64,000 nucleotides of DNA from Pseudonocardia ammonioxydans (GCF_900115005.1 NZ_FOUY01000002.1:186001-250000); one strand, 5' to 3'; positions 18,781 to 28,532 are shown, numbered from the stretch's first letter. Notes: a model not told the origin generated them from the sequence alone. A program made the numbers and translations.

Positions 18781-19792
18781 AGGCACAGCCCCGGTTGAAG
18801 GCGCAGTCCCACTCGAAAGCACAGTCCCGCTCGAAAGCGCAGTCCCGGTTCCCGCTCGACCCGACTCCTTCCCCGTCGTCCTCGCCTCGGTGCTCGACCG
18901 GGTCGCCCGTGGTGCGGCGGCACCCGGGCCCGCCGGGCGTCCCCGGGGTACCGCCGGGGTCGTGCGGCGCGGGCCGGTTCGCGCCGTCGGCCGCGCCGGA
19001 GGTGACACACCCGGGCCGGTCCGGGACCACCTGGAGGAGACCGTCGAGCCCGACGCGGTGCCGTTGTGGCGAGCATTCCTCGACGGTCGCGATCCCGAGG
19101 CGCGTCGCCGGCTGGTCGAGCATCACAGCCCGCTGGTGCGCGGGGTCGGGCTCAAGCTCGCGGTGCGGCTGCCGTCGTCGATCGAGCTGTCGGACCTGCT
19201 CCAGTCCGGCACCTTCGGCCTGATGGAGGCCGTCGACCGGTTCGACCCGGCCCGCGGGATCCGGTTCGAGGGCTACGCCGCCCAGCGTGTCCGCGGGGCG
19301 ATGCTCGACGAGATGCGTGCCCAGGACTGGGTACCGCGCACGGTGCGTGCCCGCAGCCGCGAGGTCGAACGGGCCCGCGACGCGGTGCAGGCGAGGACCG
19401 GACGGCCCGCGTCCGAGCGGGAGCTCGCCGCTGAGCTGGGGATCGGCCTGCGCGAGCTCCGTCAGGCCGGACGGCCGCTGCACCTGGTCACCGTCGGCCA
19501 CCTCGGTGCGGCGGCGTCGTCGGGCGCCGACGTGCTCGCCGCGCTCCTCGCGGACGAGGCCGACGAGCCGGGCCTCGCCGTGACCCGGCGCGAGACGGGT
19601 GACGAGCTGCGGGCGGCGATCGCGCAGCTGGGGGAGCGGGACCGGACGGTGCTGCGGCTCTACTACCTCGAGGACCACACCCTCGCCGAGATCGGGGTGC
19701 TCCTCGGGGTGACCGAGTCCCGGGTGTGCCAGCTGCACGCCCGGATCCTCACCCGGCTGCGCGGCCGGATGCCCCCCGCGCTCGCCGGCTGA
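18755..19792 (+). CDS. whiG: WhiG/FliA-type RNA polymerase sigma factor
   Basis: 345 residues if the ATG at 18755 is used. Sigma region 2 ([69 protein letters not shown], about residues 115-185, given here by its ends), region 3 ([14 protein letters not shown]) and region 4 HTH ([23 protein letters not shown]). In Streptomyces WhiG starts sporulation in aerial hyphae. The first 100 residues are low-complexity with four hexapeptide repeats and may be untranslated if an internal GTG or TTG is the start. Confidence 0.9.
   Translation: MSRPTHGREGTAPVEGAVPLESTVPLESAVPVPARPDSFPVVLASVLDRVARGAAAPGPAGRPRGTAGVVRRGPVRAVGRAGGDTPGPVRDHLEETVEPDAVPLWRAFLDGRDPEARRRLVEHHSPLVRGVGLKLAVRLPSSIELSDLLQSGTFGLMEAVDRFDPARGIRFEGYAAQRVRGAMLDEMRAQDWVPRTVRARSREVERARDAVQARTGRPASERELAAELGIGLRELRQAGRPLHLVTVGHLGAAASSGADVLAALLADEADEPGLAVTRRETGDELRAAIAQLGERDRTVLRLYYLEDHTLAEIGVLLGVTESRVCQLHARILTRLRGRMPPALAG
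18782..18853 (+). repeat. Four 18-bp units at the xerC/whiG junction
   Basis: Exact 18-bp period: units begin at 18782, 18800, 18818 and 18836, consensus (A/G)GC(A/G)CAGTCCC(A/G)CTCGAA. In the whiG frame they encode hexapeptides of consensus [G/S]-x-V-P-L-E. Confidence 0.88.
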
Positions 19793-19909
19793 CCGAGCGG
19801 ACCGGCCGTCCCGCCGCCCGATCAGCCGGGGCGAGTGCGGGCCCGGGCCGCCGCGCCGGTCGGGCACCGCCCGGGAGCCCGGCGCCGGGACCGTGACGGC
19901 GATCCGGGG

Positions 19910-21313
19910 TCACGGTGGAGCTCCGCCCACCCGCGCGGTCGGCGGCCCGCCCGCCTGTCCGCCGTGCGGGACCGCGGGGTCGGCGACCGGTTCCGTGTGG
20001 TCCCACGGCAACAGCCGCATCCGCGGTGGGCGCAGCAGGACCAGCGGATCGAGATGATCGAGCCGGTCCCGCCGTACGCCCCAGTGCAGGCACGCGGCGG
20101 CCGGGCAGCCGGCGTGCCCCGGCTGCAGGACGCCGAGCGGATCGCCCGCCGCCACGGCCTCCCCGGCAGTCACCGAGGGCGCCACCGGCTCGTAGGTGCT
20201 GCGCAGACCGTCCGGGTGGTCCACCGAGACGACGCCGCGGCCCGCGACCGGTCCCGCGAACACGACCACCCCCTCGCGGGCGGCCAGCACGGCCTGCCCC
20301 GGCGCGCCCGCCAGGTCAGCACCCCGGTGACCGCGGCCGAACCGGAACGTCGGCTTGCGGAACGGCCCCGTCACCGCGGGGACCGGCAGCACCGGCCACG
20401 AGTACCGCGCGCCCGGCGCCGGGATGCCCGCGCCCGGGGGCCGAGGCGGTGGGACCGCCGGGGCGGCAGGGTCCGGCGCGGGACCGACGTCCGGCGGCGG
20501 CGCGGCGGCCGGTCCGGGGTGGCCGGGGACGGGATCGGCTGGTCCAGGGGCGGCCGAACCGGGCTGGCCCGGTGCGGCGGGCGGCAGGGCGGGTGGTTCC
20601 GGTCCGGATCGCTCGGCCGGCGGGGGAGCGCCGGGCCCGGGCGGGTCCGGTTCGGCTCGTGCCGCCGCGGGCGGAGCCGGTTCGGCTCGTGCCCCTGCGG
20701 GCGGTGCCGGTTCGGCTGGTGCCGCTGCGGGCGGCGCGAACGGTCGTCCCGTCACCGGGCCCGCGCGGGCCACCCACGGCGGCAGGACCGCCAGCACGGT
20801 CACGACCACGGCCAGTACGACCACCAGCCCACGCAGCACCCTGCGTGCGTCCCGGCGCCCGGGTGCGGGCGTGGCCCGCGGGGGCGCCGGGACGGGTACG
20901 CCCGGAACAGGGTCGTCCCGGGCAATCCCGCTGCAGGCAAGCACCCGGGCGGCAGGTGCACCGGCGACAGGCGCACCGGAGGCAGGCGCACGGAGGGCAG
21001 GTGCACGGAAGGCAGGCGCACGGAGAGCAGGCGCACGGAGAGCAGGTGCACGGAGAGCAGGCGCACCGGGGTCGGGCGGATGGAGGGCAGACCCACCGGA
21101 GGCCGGCGCACGGAAGGCAGGTGCACCGGGGGCCGGGGCAGGGAGGGCAGGCGCGCTGTCGACATGCTCGTCGTGAGCGGGACCGGTCCGGGGAGGCGCG
21201 TCCGGCGGGAGGGCATCCGGCAGCGGGCTGTGGGGGAGTGGACTGCGGGGCAGCGGAGCGCGCTGGAGCGGGCTGTGCTGGAGCGGGCGGTGCGGGAGCG
21301 GGTGAGGCGGCAC
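19910..21313 (-). CDS. Membrane-anchored M23-like peptidase with long repeat tail
   Basis: 467 residues from GTG 21313; the true start could be further in. Residues 1-165 are Pro/Ala-rich with pentapeptide repeats; a membrane helix follows (VLRGLVVVLAVVVTVLAVLPPW), then a second Pro/Ala-rich linker to about residue 305, then the M23 (LytM) domain: FRFGRGHRGADLAG supplies the His and Asp metal ligands and CLHWGVRRD the last His. The usual HxH motif is CxH here, so one ligand is replaced by Cys; this variant is seen in some actinobacterial M23 proteins and may be a regulator rather than an enzyme. Convergent with whiG, divergent from rpsB. Confidence 0.8.
   Translation of the reverse strand: MPPHPLPHRPLQHSPLQRAPLPRSPLPHSPLPDALPPDAPPRTGPAHDEHVDSAPALPAPAPGAPAFRAPASGGSALHPPDPGAPALRAPALRAPALRAPAFRAPALRAPASGAPVAGAPAARVLACSGIARDDPVPGVPVPAPPRATPAPGRRDARRVLRGLVVVLAVVVTVLAVLPPWVARAGPVTGRPFAPPAAAPAEPAPPAGARAEPAPPAAARAEPDPPGPGAPPPAERSGPEPPALPPAAPGQPGSAAPGPADPVPGHPGPAAAPPPDVGPAPDPAAPAVPPPRPPGAGIPAPGARYSWPVLPVPAVTGPFRKPTFRFGRGHRGADLAGAPGQAVLAAREGVVVFAGPVAGRGVVSVDHPDGLRSTYEPVAPSVTAGEAVAAGDPLGVLQPGHAGCPAAACLHWGVRRDRLDHLDPLVLLRPPRMRLLPWDHTEPVADPAVPHGGQAGGPPTARVGGAPP
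20951..21160 (-). repeat. Fourteen 15-bp units in the M23 gene
   Basis: On the plus strand, units of GGCAGG(C/T)GCAC(C/G)GGA repeat with an unbroken 15-bp period from 20951 to 21160. In the gene they encode pentapeptides of the R-A-P-A-[L/F] type. Confidence 0.88.
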
Positions 21314-21699
21314 CCTGCCAGCCTCGGGCCGCGACCGCCGGGGTGCGGGCCGACCTGCGCAGCTGTGGACGGATCGCGTACTTGGGGACGCCCGGACCCG
21401 TGCGCGGGCTCCGCTGCATCCGATGCGCAGACCTCGGCGTACACTGGTCGCGCACCACGAATGTCGTGGTGACTTCGCGCGCCCGCCTGCCCGCTGCGCC
21501 GTGTCCTCCGGGGTGCGGCACCGGGAGCGGAGGCCGGGCGGTCCCGCGAACCCGTCGCCGTCGAGCAGTCGCCCGACAGCGGCGCGGGGAGCCGGGTCCG
21601 GCCCCGTGGCTGGCGCCAGGGCGGTTCCGCCGACCGGTGGTGCCGCGAAACCGCACGCGCGGCACGTCGCCGCGCCCGACAGAGAGGTGAACGTAGGCC
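21314..21699 (+). promoter_or_regulatory. rpsB promoter and long leader
   Basis: No gene is visible here. TACACT (21440-21445) is a plausible -10. Immediately after it is a perfect hairpin CACCACGA-ATG-TCGTGGTG (21453-21471), so the transcript would begin with a stable stem-loop and carry a leader of about 245 nt before rpsB. A good ribosome-binding site (AGAGAGGTGA) precedes the ATG. Autoregulation by uS2 is known in other bacteria; here it is only a possibility. Confidence 0.5.
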
Positions 21700-22560
21700 A
21701 TGGCCGTCGTCACCATGAAGCAGCTGCTCGACAGCGGCGTGCATTTCGGGCACCAGACCCGGCGCTGGAACCCGAAGATGAAGCGCTACATCCTCACCGA
21801 GCGCAACGGCATCTACATCATCGACCTGCAGCAGACGCTGTCGTACATCGACCGCGCCTACGAGTTCGTGCGTGAGACCGTCGCGCACGGCGGGACGATC
21901 ATGTTCGTCGGCACCAAGAAGCAGGCCCAGGAGGCCATCGCCGAAGAGGCCGGCCGGGTCAACATGCCGTACGTCAACCAGCGCTGGCTGGGCGGCATGC
22001 TCACCAACTTCCAGACGGTCCACCGCCGGCTGCAGCGTCTCAAGGAGCTGGAGTCGATGGAGGAGACCGGCGGGTTCGAGGGTCGCACCAAGAAGGAGAT
22101 CCTCATGCTCACCCGCGAGAAGGACAAGCTCACCCGGACCCTCGGTGGTATCCGGGACATGTCCAAGGTCCCGTCCGCGGTGTGGGTGGTGGACACCAAG
22201 AAGGAGCACATCGCCGTCGGCGAGGCCCGGAAGCTGAACATCCCGGTCGTCTCCATCCTGGACACCAACTGCGACCCGGACGAGGTCGACTACCCGATCC
22301 CGGGTAACGATGACGCGATCCGCTCCGCCGCGCTGCTGACCAAGGTCATCGCGAAGGCGGCCGCCGACGGCCTGGTCGCCCGCGGCCAGCGTCGTGGTGA
22401 GGGCGAGGCCGCCGCCGAGCAGCCGCTCGCCGAGTGGGAGCAGGACGTCCTGGCCGGTAACGAGGTCGGCTCGGACGGCGCCAGCCTGTCCGCCGCCGGT
22501 GGCGACGGCGCGGACGCCGCGACCGCCTCGGCGTCGAACACCAACGGCACCCAGAACTGA
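21700..22560 (+). CDS. rpsB: Ribosomal protein uS2
   Basis: 286 residues. Canonical start [30 protein letters not shown] and [14 protein letters not shown]; the last 55 residues are an Ala/Gly/Glu-rich extension typical of actinobacteria. Needed for late 30S assembly. Followed by a hairpin and then tsf. Confidence 0.98.
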   Translation: MAVVTMKQLLDSGVHFGHQTRRWNPKMKRYILTERNGIYIIDLQQTLSYIDRAYEFVRETVAHGGTIMFVGTKKQAQEAIAEEAGRVNMPYVNQRWLGGMLTNFQTVHRRLQRLKELESMEETGGFEGRTKKEILMLTREKDKLTRTLGGIRDMSKVPSAVWVVDTKKEHIAVGEARKLNIPVVSILDTNCDPDEVDYPIPGNDDAIRSAALLTKVIAKAAADGLVARGQRRGEGEAAAEQPLAEWEQDVLAGNEVGSDGASLSAAGGDGADAATASASNTNGTQN

Positions 22561-22569
22561 TCCGCGCGG

Positions 22570-22600
22570 GGCGGCCGGGTCCGGACCGGACCCGGCCGCC
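22570..22600 (+). terminator. Hairpin between rpsB and tsf
   Basis: 13-bp perfect stem GGCGGCCGGGTCC / GGACCCGGCCGCC with a 5-nt loop, directly after the rpsB stop. Likely an attenuator or processing site, as tsf follows 54 bp later. Confidence 0.6.
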
Positions 22601-22653
22601 CACGTGCCCCGGTGATCCCTTCCCGTCACGACCCAGAGGACGAGAGACCCCTG

Positions 22654-23484
22654 ATGGCGAACTACACCGCCGCCGACGTCAAGCGGCTCCGTGAGCTCAC
22701 CGGCTCCGGGATGATGGACTGCAAGAAGGCCCTGGAGGAGTCCGAGGGCGACTTCGACAAGGCCGTGGAGCTCCTGCGCATCAAGGGTGCGAAGGACGTC
22801 GGCAAGCGCGCCGAGCGCGCCACCGCGAACGGTCTGGTCGTTGCCGAGGGCGGCACCCTGGTCGAGCTGGACTGCGAGACCGACTTCGTCGCCAAGTCCG
22901 ACGACTTCATCGCGCTGGCCGAGAAGGTCCTCGCGGTCGCCGTCGAGCAGAAGCCGGCCGACCTGGCCGGGCTGACCGAGGCCAAGCTGGAGGACAAGAC
23001 CGTGGGCGAGGCCGTCCACGAGCTGTCCGCCCGCATCGGCGAGAAGTTCGAGCTGAAGCGGTACGCCCACGTCGAGGGCCCGACCGCCGTCTACCTGCAC
23101 AAGCGTGCCACCGACCTGCCCCCGCAGATCGGCGTCGTGCTCTCCTACGAGTCGGCCCAGGGGGACAGCGCAGCCGAGGAGGCCGCCCGCGGCCTGGCGA
23201 TGCACGTCGCGGCCGCGCGCCCGGAGTTCACCACCCGCGAGCAGGTTCCGGCCGAGACCGTCGAGAACGAGAAGCGCATCGCCGAGGCCACCGCCCGCGA
23301 GGAGGGCAAGCCCGAGCAGGTGCTGCCGCGCATCGTCGAGGGCCGGGTCAACGGCTTCTACAAGGACGTCGTGCTGCTGGAGCAGACCTCCGTGCAGGAC
23401 AGCAAGAAGACCGTGAAGGCCGTGGCCGACGAGGCCGGCGTGACCATCAAGGGCTTCGTCCGCTTCGAGGTCGGTCAGAACTGA
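22654..23484 (+). CDS. tsf: Elongation factor Ts
   Basis: 276 residues from ATG 22654. N-terminal UBA-like domain and the EF-Tu contact motif ([23 protein letters not shown]), then [15 protein letters not shown] and the dimerisation domains. Recycles EF-Tu-GDP. A large hairpin follows the stop. Confidence 0.98.
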   Translation: MANYTAADVKRLRELTGSGMMDCKKALEESEGDFDKAVELLRIKGAKDVGKRAERATANGLVVAEGGTLVELDCETDFVAKSDDFIALAEKVLAVAVEQKPADLAGLTEAKLEDKTVGEAVHELSARIGEKFELKRYAHVEGPTAVYLHKRATDLPPQIGVVLSYESAQGDSAAEEAARGLAMHVAAARPEFTTREQVPAETVENEKRIAEATAREEGKPEQVLPRIVEGRVNGFYKDVVLLEQTSVQDSKKTVKAVADEAGVTIKGFVRFEVGQN

Positions 23485-23489
23485 TCCGC

Positions 23490-23533
23490 CGCCTCCCCCC
23501 GGGCGGTGCGCACGCGCCGCCCGGGGGCGGAGG
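23490..23533 (+). terminator. Strong hairpin between tsf and frr
   Basis: Left arm GCCTCCCCCCGGGCGG (23491-23506) and right arm CCGCCCGGGGGCGGAGG (23517-23533) with one bulged base and a 10-nt loop. It occupies most of the 100-bp gap where pyrH would normally be. It lacks a T-tract. Confidence 0.65.
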
Positions 23534-23583
23534 TGAGAGGATCGGATCGAACAGCGAGTACGACAGGGCCGGGGGATGCAACC

Positions 23584-24141
23584 GTGACCGAGGAAACGCT
23601 CTTCGACGCCGAGGAGAAGATGGAGAAGGCCGTCGCCGTCGCCCGCGACGACCTCACGTCCGTGCGCACCGGCCGGGCCACCCCCAACATGTTCTCCCGG
23701 ATCGTCGTCGACTACTACGGCGCCGCGACCCCGCTGAACCAGCTCGCGTCGGTCTCCATCCCGGAGGCCCGCATGGCGGTCATCAAGCCGTACGACGCCA
23801 GCCAGCTCAAGGCGATGGAGAAGGCGATCGCCGAGTCCGACCTCGGCGTGAACCCCAGCAACGACGGCCAGATCATCCGCGTGATCATCCCGTCACTGTC
23901 CGAGGAGCGCCGCCGCGAGATGGTCAAGGTCGCCCGCGGCAAGGGTGAGGACGCCCGCGTCGTCGTGCGTGGCCTGCGCCGCAAGGCGATGGACGAACTG
24001 CACCGCATCCAGCGCGACGGCGAGGCCGGCGAGGACGAGGTCGTCCGCGCCGAGAAGGAGCTGCAGAACGTCACCGACCGCTACGTCACGCAGATCGACG
24101 AGCTGGTCAAGAACAAGGAATCCGAACTCCTCGAGGTCTGA
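23584..24141 (+). CDS. frr: Ribosome recycling factor
   Basis: 185 residues from GTG 23584 (GGGGGA six bases before). Canonical ends: [28 protein letters not shown]-like [12 protein letters not shown], and [22 protein letters not shown]. With EF-G it splits post-termination ribosomes. Six bases separate it from cdsA. Confidence 0.98.
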   Translation: MTEETLFDAEEKMEKAVAVARDDLTSVRTGRATPNMFSRIVVDYYGAATPLNQLASVSIPEARMAVIKPYDASQLKAMEKAIAESDLGVNPSNDGQIIRVIIPSLSEERRREMVKVARGKGEDARVVVRGLRRKAMDELHRIQRDGEAGEDEVVRAEKELQNVTDRYVTQIDELVKNKESELLEV

Positions 24142-24147
24142 CGCCCG

Positions 24148-25074
24148 GTGACCTCCTCCTCCGACGCCGCCGTCCCCGTGACCTCCGACCTCCCCCGTTC
24201 GGGGCCGGCCGGGAAATCGGCGACGTCGGGTGACGGGCCCCCGGTGAAGCCGTCCAAACGGGCCCGGCTGGGCCGCAACCTCGCCGCCGCGATCGCCGTC
24301 GGCGTCGGGCTGGGCGCCGTCATCCTGGTCAGCCTGCTCATCGTCCCCGAGTGGTTCGTCCTGGTCCTGGCAGCGGTCACCGCGGTCGGTACCTGGGAGC
24401 TCGCCGGCGCACTGCGCCGCGGTGCCGACATCCGGGTCTCCACCCCGGTCCTGCTGCTGGGCGGGCAGGCCGTCGTCTGGCTGTCCTGGCCGTTCGGTCT
24501 GCGCGGTGCCGCGATCGCACTCGCGGCGACCGTGCTCGGCTGCCTGCTCTGGCGGATGCGCGAGGGCGCGGCCCACTTCGTGCGCGACATCAGCGCGTCG
24601 CTGTTCGTCGCCGTCTACGTCCCGCTGCTGGTCGCGTTCGCGGTCCAGCTGACCGTCGCGCCGCAGGGCATCGGGCGGGTACTGACGTTCCTGATCTGCG
24701 TGGTCGCCTCCGACGTCGGTGGCTACGCGGCCGGGGTCGTCGCCGGCAAGCACCCGATGGCCCCCACGATCAGCCCGAAGAAGTCCTGGGAGGGCTTCGG
24801 CGGGTCGATGGCGTCCGGCATGGCCGCCGGAGCGCTGTGCGTGGCGCTGTTCTTCGGCGCCCCCTGGTACTGGGGCCTGCTGGTCGGGGCGCTGCTCGTC
24901 GCGACCGCGACGCTGGGCGACCTGGTCGAGTCGCTGATCAAGCGTGACCTCGGCATCAAGGACATGGGCAAGCTCCTCCCCGGGCACGGCGGTCTGATGG
25001 ACCGGCTGGACTCGCTGCTGCCGACGGCCTTCGTGGCGTGGGCGGTGCTCGGGATCGTCGTCCCGGTCGCGTGA
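24148..25074 (+). CDS. cdsA: CDP-diacylglycerol synthase (phosphatidate cytidylyltransferase)
   Basis: 308 residues, about eight membrane helices after a 40-residue Ser/Pro-rich lead. The CTP transferase signature is complete at the C-terminal end (SPKKSWEGFGGS, and GDLVESLIKRDLGIKDMG followed by LPGHGGLMDRLDSL). Makes CDP-diacylglycerol for phospholipid synthesis. Conserved next to frr. Overlaps the next gene by GTGA. Confidence 0.96.
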   Translation: MTSSSDAAVPVTSDLPRSGPAGKSATSGDGPPVKPSKRARLGRNLAAAIAVGVGLGAVILVSLLIVPEWFVLVLAAVTAVGTWELAGALRRGADIRVSTPVLLLGGQAVVWLSWPFGLRGAAIALAATVLGCLLWRMREGAAHFVRDISASLFVAVYVPLLVAFAVQLTVAPQGIGRVLTFLICVVASDVGGYAAGVVAGKHPMAPTISPKKSWEGFGGSMASGMAAGALCVALFFGAPWYWGLLVGALLVATATLGDLVESLIKRDLGIKDMGKLLPGHGGLMDRLDSLLPTAFVAWAVLGIVVPVA

Positions 25075-25820
25075 GGCGCACCTGGACCGGGTTCGGTGGT
25101 CAGCCGAAGCCCGGGCCCGCGATCCCGAGCCCGAACATCTGGAACTGGCCCGAGATCTACGAGGTCGAGAACCGCGCGCAGGACGCCGACGGCGCGCTCT
25201 GGTCCGCCCTCGGTGAGGAGACCGGCGGCTGGGCCGGGCTCGACGTCGTCGACATCGGCTGCGGCGACGGGTTCCACCTGCCCCGCTTCGCCGAGGACGC
25301 CGCGTCCGTGGCCGGTGTCGAACCGCACCCGCCGCTCGTGGCACGGGCCCGGGAGCGGTGCGCGGGTGACCCGCGGATCAGCGTGCACACCGGCGGCGCC
25401 GAAGAGCTCCCGCTGCCGGACGCGAGCGCGGACCTGCTCCACGCCCGCACCGCCTACTTCTTCGGGCCCGGGTGCGAGCCGGGGCTGGCCGAGGCCGAAC
25501 GGGTGCTGCGCCCCGGCGGGACGCTCGTCGTCGTCGACCTCGACTTCACCGCCCGCCCGTACGGGAACTGGCTGCGCGCGGACCTGCCCCGCTACGACCC
25601 GCCCGCGGTCGACCGGTTCTTCGCCGGTCAGGGCTTCGCGCTGCGCCGGGTGCTGTCCACCTGGCGCTTCGCCGAGCGTGCGGAGCTCGAGGAGGTCCTG
25701 CGCATCGAGTTCTCGAAGGGCACCGCGCGCACCGCGATCGCCGACGTCGCGGGCCTGACGATCCGGGTCGGCTACCGGGTGCACACCCGTCGCCGGCCCA
25801 CCGGGCTCGTCCTGCCGTGA
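25071..25820 (+). CDS. Class I SAM-dependent methyltransferase
   Basis: 249 residues from GTG 25071. SAM-binding motif DVVDIGCGDGFHLPRF (around residue 58), then VEPHPPLV and ERVLRPGGTLVVVDLDF, the layout of Methyltransf_11-type enzymes. The substrate is unknown; translational coupling to cdsA hints at lipids or an envelope substrate, or may be chance. Confidence 0.85.
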   Translation: MRRTWTGFGGQPKPGPAIPSPNIWNWPEIYEVENRAQDADGALWSALGEETGGWAGLDVVDIGCGDGFHLPRFAEDAASVAGVEPHPPLVARARERCAGDPRISVHTGGAEELPLPDASADLLHARTAYFFGPGCEPGLAEAERVLRPGGTLVVVDLDFTARPYGNWLRADLPRYDPPAVDRFFAGQGFALRRVLSTWRFAERAELEEVLRIEFSKGTARTAIADVAGLTIRVGYRVHTRRRPTGLVLP

Positions 25821-25882
25821 GGACCCACCCGCCTCCTCGGTGACCGGGCGGCTCCGGCGCGGCCCGCACCGGAGCGCCGGCG

Positions 25883-26368
25883 TCAGGCCAGCGTGACCGA
25901 GCCGTCCGCCACGGTGACCGGCCGCTCGGCGAGGGGTTGCACCGCGGGGCCCTGGACCACGGCGCCGTCGAGGCCGAAGCGGCTGCCGTGACACGGGCAG
26001 AGGATCGCGCCGTCGGTGACCGCGTTGACCGCACACCCCTGGTGCGGGCAGACCGCGGACAGGCCGGTGAACTGCCCGGCCGTCGGCTGGGTGACGACGA
26101 TCTGCTCGTCGGCGTAGATCTTCCCGCCGCCCACCGGCACCTCCGACGCCGGACCGAGGCTGGTGCCCGGGGCGCCCTCGGGGACGTCACCGGCCTCCTG
26201 CTGGCCTCCGGAGTCGTCGGTGGTGGTGCCGCCCCCGCACGCGGCGACCGCGCCGATCGCGGCCACTCCGGCGCCGGCGAACACCGCGCGGCGGCCGATC
26301 GACGGCGGCCGGGAGTCGTGGCCGGTCGCGACGCTCGTCTCGGGAAGTTCCTTCTCGGGGACTGTCAT
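25883..26368 (-). CDS. Rieske [2Fe-2S] lipoprotein
   Basis: 161 residues. Twin-arginine-like signal (SIGRRAVFAGAGVAAIGAVAAC) ending in a lipobox cysteine, so it is probably exported folded and lipid-anchored. Rieske ligands CPHQGC and CPCHGS are both present with the usual spacing. Small secreted Rieske proteins of this kind are common in actinobacteria; the electron partner is unknown. Confidence 0.9.
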   Translation of the reverse strand: MTVPEKELPETSVATGHDSRPPSIGRRAVFAGAGVAAIGAVAACGGGTTTDDSGGQQEAGDVPEGAPGTSLGPASEVPVGGGKIYADEQIVVTQPTAGQFTGLSAVCPHQGCAVNAVTDGAILCPCHGSRFGLDGAVVQGPAVQPLAERPVTVADGSVTLA

Positions 26369-26494
26369 GGGGCTCCTCGGGGGAGACCGGGCCGCGGCCC
26401 GGTGCGTGGTGGTGGCACGGGCCGGGTCCGGGACGACCTTCCCGTGCGGTCAGCGTCGCACGGGGTCCGGTGTCCGGTCGGGCAGCCCCGTCGA

Positions 26495-26527
26495 ACGACC
26501 ACGGGACGACCACCGGACGACCACCGG
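26495..26527. repeat. Three 11-bp units between the Rieske gene and the next gene
   Basis: ACGACCAC(C)GG repeats with an 11-bp period (26495, 26506, 26517), about one helical turn each, in the 214-bp divergent gap. Could be a binding array for a regulator of either gene. Confidence 0.6.
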
Positions 26528-26569
26528 ACGTGCACGGGGGAGTGGCGGCGAGCGGGCGGGCGGTCTCGC

Positions 26570-26582
26570 TACCGTGGACGCC
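26570..26582 (+). promoter_or_regulatory. Putative leaderless -10 for the membrane protein gene
   Basis: TACCGT at 26570-26575, then 7 nt, then ATG 26583; no Shine-Dalgarno. Confidence 0.45.
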
Positions 26583-27161
26583 ATGCCGTACACCACCCGC
26601 CAGTCCTCGCTCGGGGTGCCCGCGCCGAGCCTGGAGGTCGTCCTGGGCATGCTGGCCTGGACGATCGGTGCCGCGGGACTCGCGAGCGGGTTCGGTACCG
26701 TGCTCGTCGCGCTCGGGCTGTTCCTGACCGCGTACCTGGTGATCGTCCGCCGCCGCAACGCGGCGATGGTGGTGGTCCTGCACCCCGAGCGCAAGCGCCG
26801 GATGCAGCGACTGATCCTGGTCGGCGTGGCCGGGATCGTGCTGCTGCCCTCGCTGCTGGGGCTGGTCGGCTACGCCGAGGTGTCGATCGCGGTGACGGCC
26901 GCGCTGATCGGGGTCCTGCTGATCCAGGCGTCCACCGTGCTGGAGGAGCGCAGCCTGGTCGCCACCGGTGCGCTGGTGCTGCTGATCGCCGCGTTCGGTG
27001 CGTTCCTGGCGCTGAGCCACGAGGGCCAGGGCACCGGATCCTCACAGCCGGTGATCGGACTGCTGGCGGGCCTGGTGCTGTGGGTGGCCGCGATGCGCCG
27101 CCTCGGCATCCTCACCGACCTCTCACGGCGCTACAACGTGCGGCTGCCCCGGGTCCGCTGA
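26583..27161 (+). CDS. Multi-spanning membrane protein of unknown function
   Basis: 192 residues with about five to six hydrophobic helices (for example [22 protein letters not shown] and [20 protein letters not shown]) and short basic loops ([17 protein letters not shown]). I do not recognise the family. Longer in-frame extensions upstream cross the divergent promoter region and were rejected. Confidence 0.8.
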   Translation: MPYTTRQSSLGVPAPSLEVVLGMLAWTIGAAGLASGFGTVLVALGLFLTAYLVIVRRRNAAMVVVLHPERKRRMQRLILVGVAGIVLLPSLLGLVGYAEVSIAVTAALIGVLLIQASTVLEERSLVATGALVLLIAAFGAFLALSHEGQGTGSSQPVIGLLAGLVLWVAAMRRLGILTDLSRRYNVRLPRVR

Positions 27162-27210
27162 GGGAGCGAACGTCGGCGCCCCCGGGCGGGGCTGGCACAC
27201 TGGAGGTGCC

Positions 27211-28320
27211 ATGTCCAGCCTTCCGCTCGTCTTCGACGCACCCCGCCGCGGCACGCCGCCCCGCCATCTCGCCGACCTCGACCCGGCCGACCGCGCCGCC
27301 GTGGCGGCCGAGATCGGCCTGCCGAAGTTCCGGCTCGACCAGCTGGCGCGGCACTATTTCGGGCGTCTCACCGACGACCTCGAGGCGATGACCGACCTCG
27401 GCGCCGACGCCCGGGCCAAGCTGGCGGCCGTGCTGCCGTCGCTGGTCACCCCGCTCACCGAGAAGGCCTGTGACGACGGCGCCACCCGCAAGACCCTCTG
27501 GCGCGGCCACGACGGCGTGCTGGCCGAGTCGGTGCTGATGCGCTACCCGGACCGGGCGACGGTGTGCATCTCGAGTCAGGCCGGGTGCGGGATGGCGTGC
27601 CCGTTCTGCGCGACCGGCCAGGGCGGTCTGCAGCGGAACCTGTCCACGGCCGAGATCGTCGACCAGGTGCGCCGGGCCGCCGCCGCGGCCCGCGACGGCG
27701 CGCTGGACGAGCCGACCCGGCTGTCCAACGTCGTGTTCATGGGGATGGGCGAGCCGCTCGCCAACTACAAGCGGGTCGTCGCCGCGGTCCGCCGGATCAC
27801 CGAACCGGCACCGAACGGCCTGGGTATCTCGGCCCGGGGCGTCACCGTGTCGACGGTCGGGCTCGTCCCGGCGATCGACCGGCTCCGGGAGGAGGGGATC
27901 CCGGTCACCCTCGCGATCTCGCTGCACTGCCCGGACGACGAGCTGCGCGACACCCTCGTCCCGGTCAACAACCGCTGGAAGGTCGGCGAGGTGCTCGACG
28001 CCGGGCGGCGTTACGCCACCACCACGGGGCGGCGGGTCTCGATCGAGTACGCCCTGATCCGCGACGTCAACGACCAGCCGTGGCGGGCCGACCTGCTCGC
28101 GACGATGCTGCGCCGGCACATCGGCACGTCCCGGGTGCACGTCAACCTGATCCCGCTGAACCCGACCCCCGGCAGCGAGTGGGACGCCTCGCCGAAGCCG
28201 GTGGAGGAGGAGTTCGTGCGCCGCGTGCGGGCCGGCGGCATCGCCTGCACCGTGCGGGACACCCGCGGCCAGGAGATCGACGCCGCCTGCGGTCAGCTCG
28301 CCGCCTCCCACTCCGGCTGA
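27211..28320 (+). CDS. rlmN: RlmN, radical-SAM 23S rRNA/tRNA adenine-C2 methyltransferase
   Basis: 369 residues. Radical-SAM cluster [23 protein letters not shown], and the C-terminal region with the second catalytic cysteine ([21 protein letters not shown]). Methylates A2503 of 23S rRNA and A37 of some tRNAs. GGAGG precedes the ATG; the motif CTGGCACACTGG just before it resembles those ahead of rpsP and rplS. Confidence 0.96.
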   Translation: MSSLPLVFDAPRRGTPPRHLADLDPADRAAVAAEIGLPKFRLDQLARHYFGRLTDDLEAMTDLGADARAKLAAVLPSLVTPLTEKACDDGATRKTLWRGHDGVLAESVLMRYPDRATVCISSQAGCGMACPFCATGQGGLQRNLSTAEIVDQVRRAAAAARDGALDEPTRLSNVVFMGMGEPLANYKRVVAAVRRITEPAPNGLGISARGVTVSTVGLVPAIDRLREEGIPVTLAISLHCPDDELRDTLVPVNNRWKVGEVLDAGRRYATTTGRRVSIEYALIRDVNDQPWRADLLATMLRRHIGTSRVHVNLIPLNPTPGSEWDASPKPVEEEFVRRVRAGGIACTVRDTRGQEIDAACGQLAASHSG

Positions 28321-28380
28321 CCCGGCGCCGGTCCCGCGCCGCGCCCGGCGCACCGGCACCGAGGCCACTCACGCGCGCCG

Positions 28381-28434
28381 CCCCGAGGGGCACCCTCGTG
28401 GCGTCAGGTGCCCCGAGGGTGCCCCCGGGGGCAC
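28381..28434. repeat. Hairpin-forming 52-bp element, copy 1
   Basis: Contains GGGGCACCCTCG and its complement CGAGGGTGCCCC separated by about 16 nt. A copy with only about four differences lies at 28533-28584. The 339-bp gap between rlmN and the convergent ABC operon contains no gene that I can see, only these elements. Confidence 0.75.
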
Positions 28435-28532
28435 GGGAAGGGGCTCGTCGGTAGTGGCCGCCGCACCGGCGGTCGGCGTCACGGCGCGCCCGACGACGCG
28501 CGCAGCTGGCCCCTCAGCGCCCACATGTGCTG

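Noticed and set aside
18755..19792. whiG as a flagellar sigma factor (FliA)
   Set aside because: No motility genes are nearby, and the dprA/rpsB neighbourhood matches WhiG of sporulating actinomycetes.
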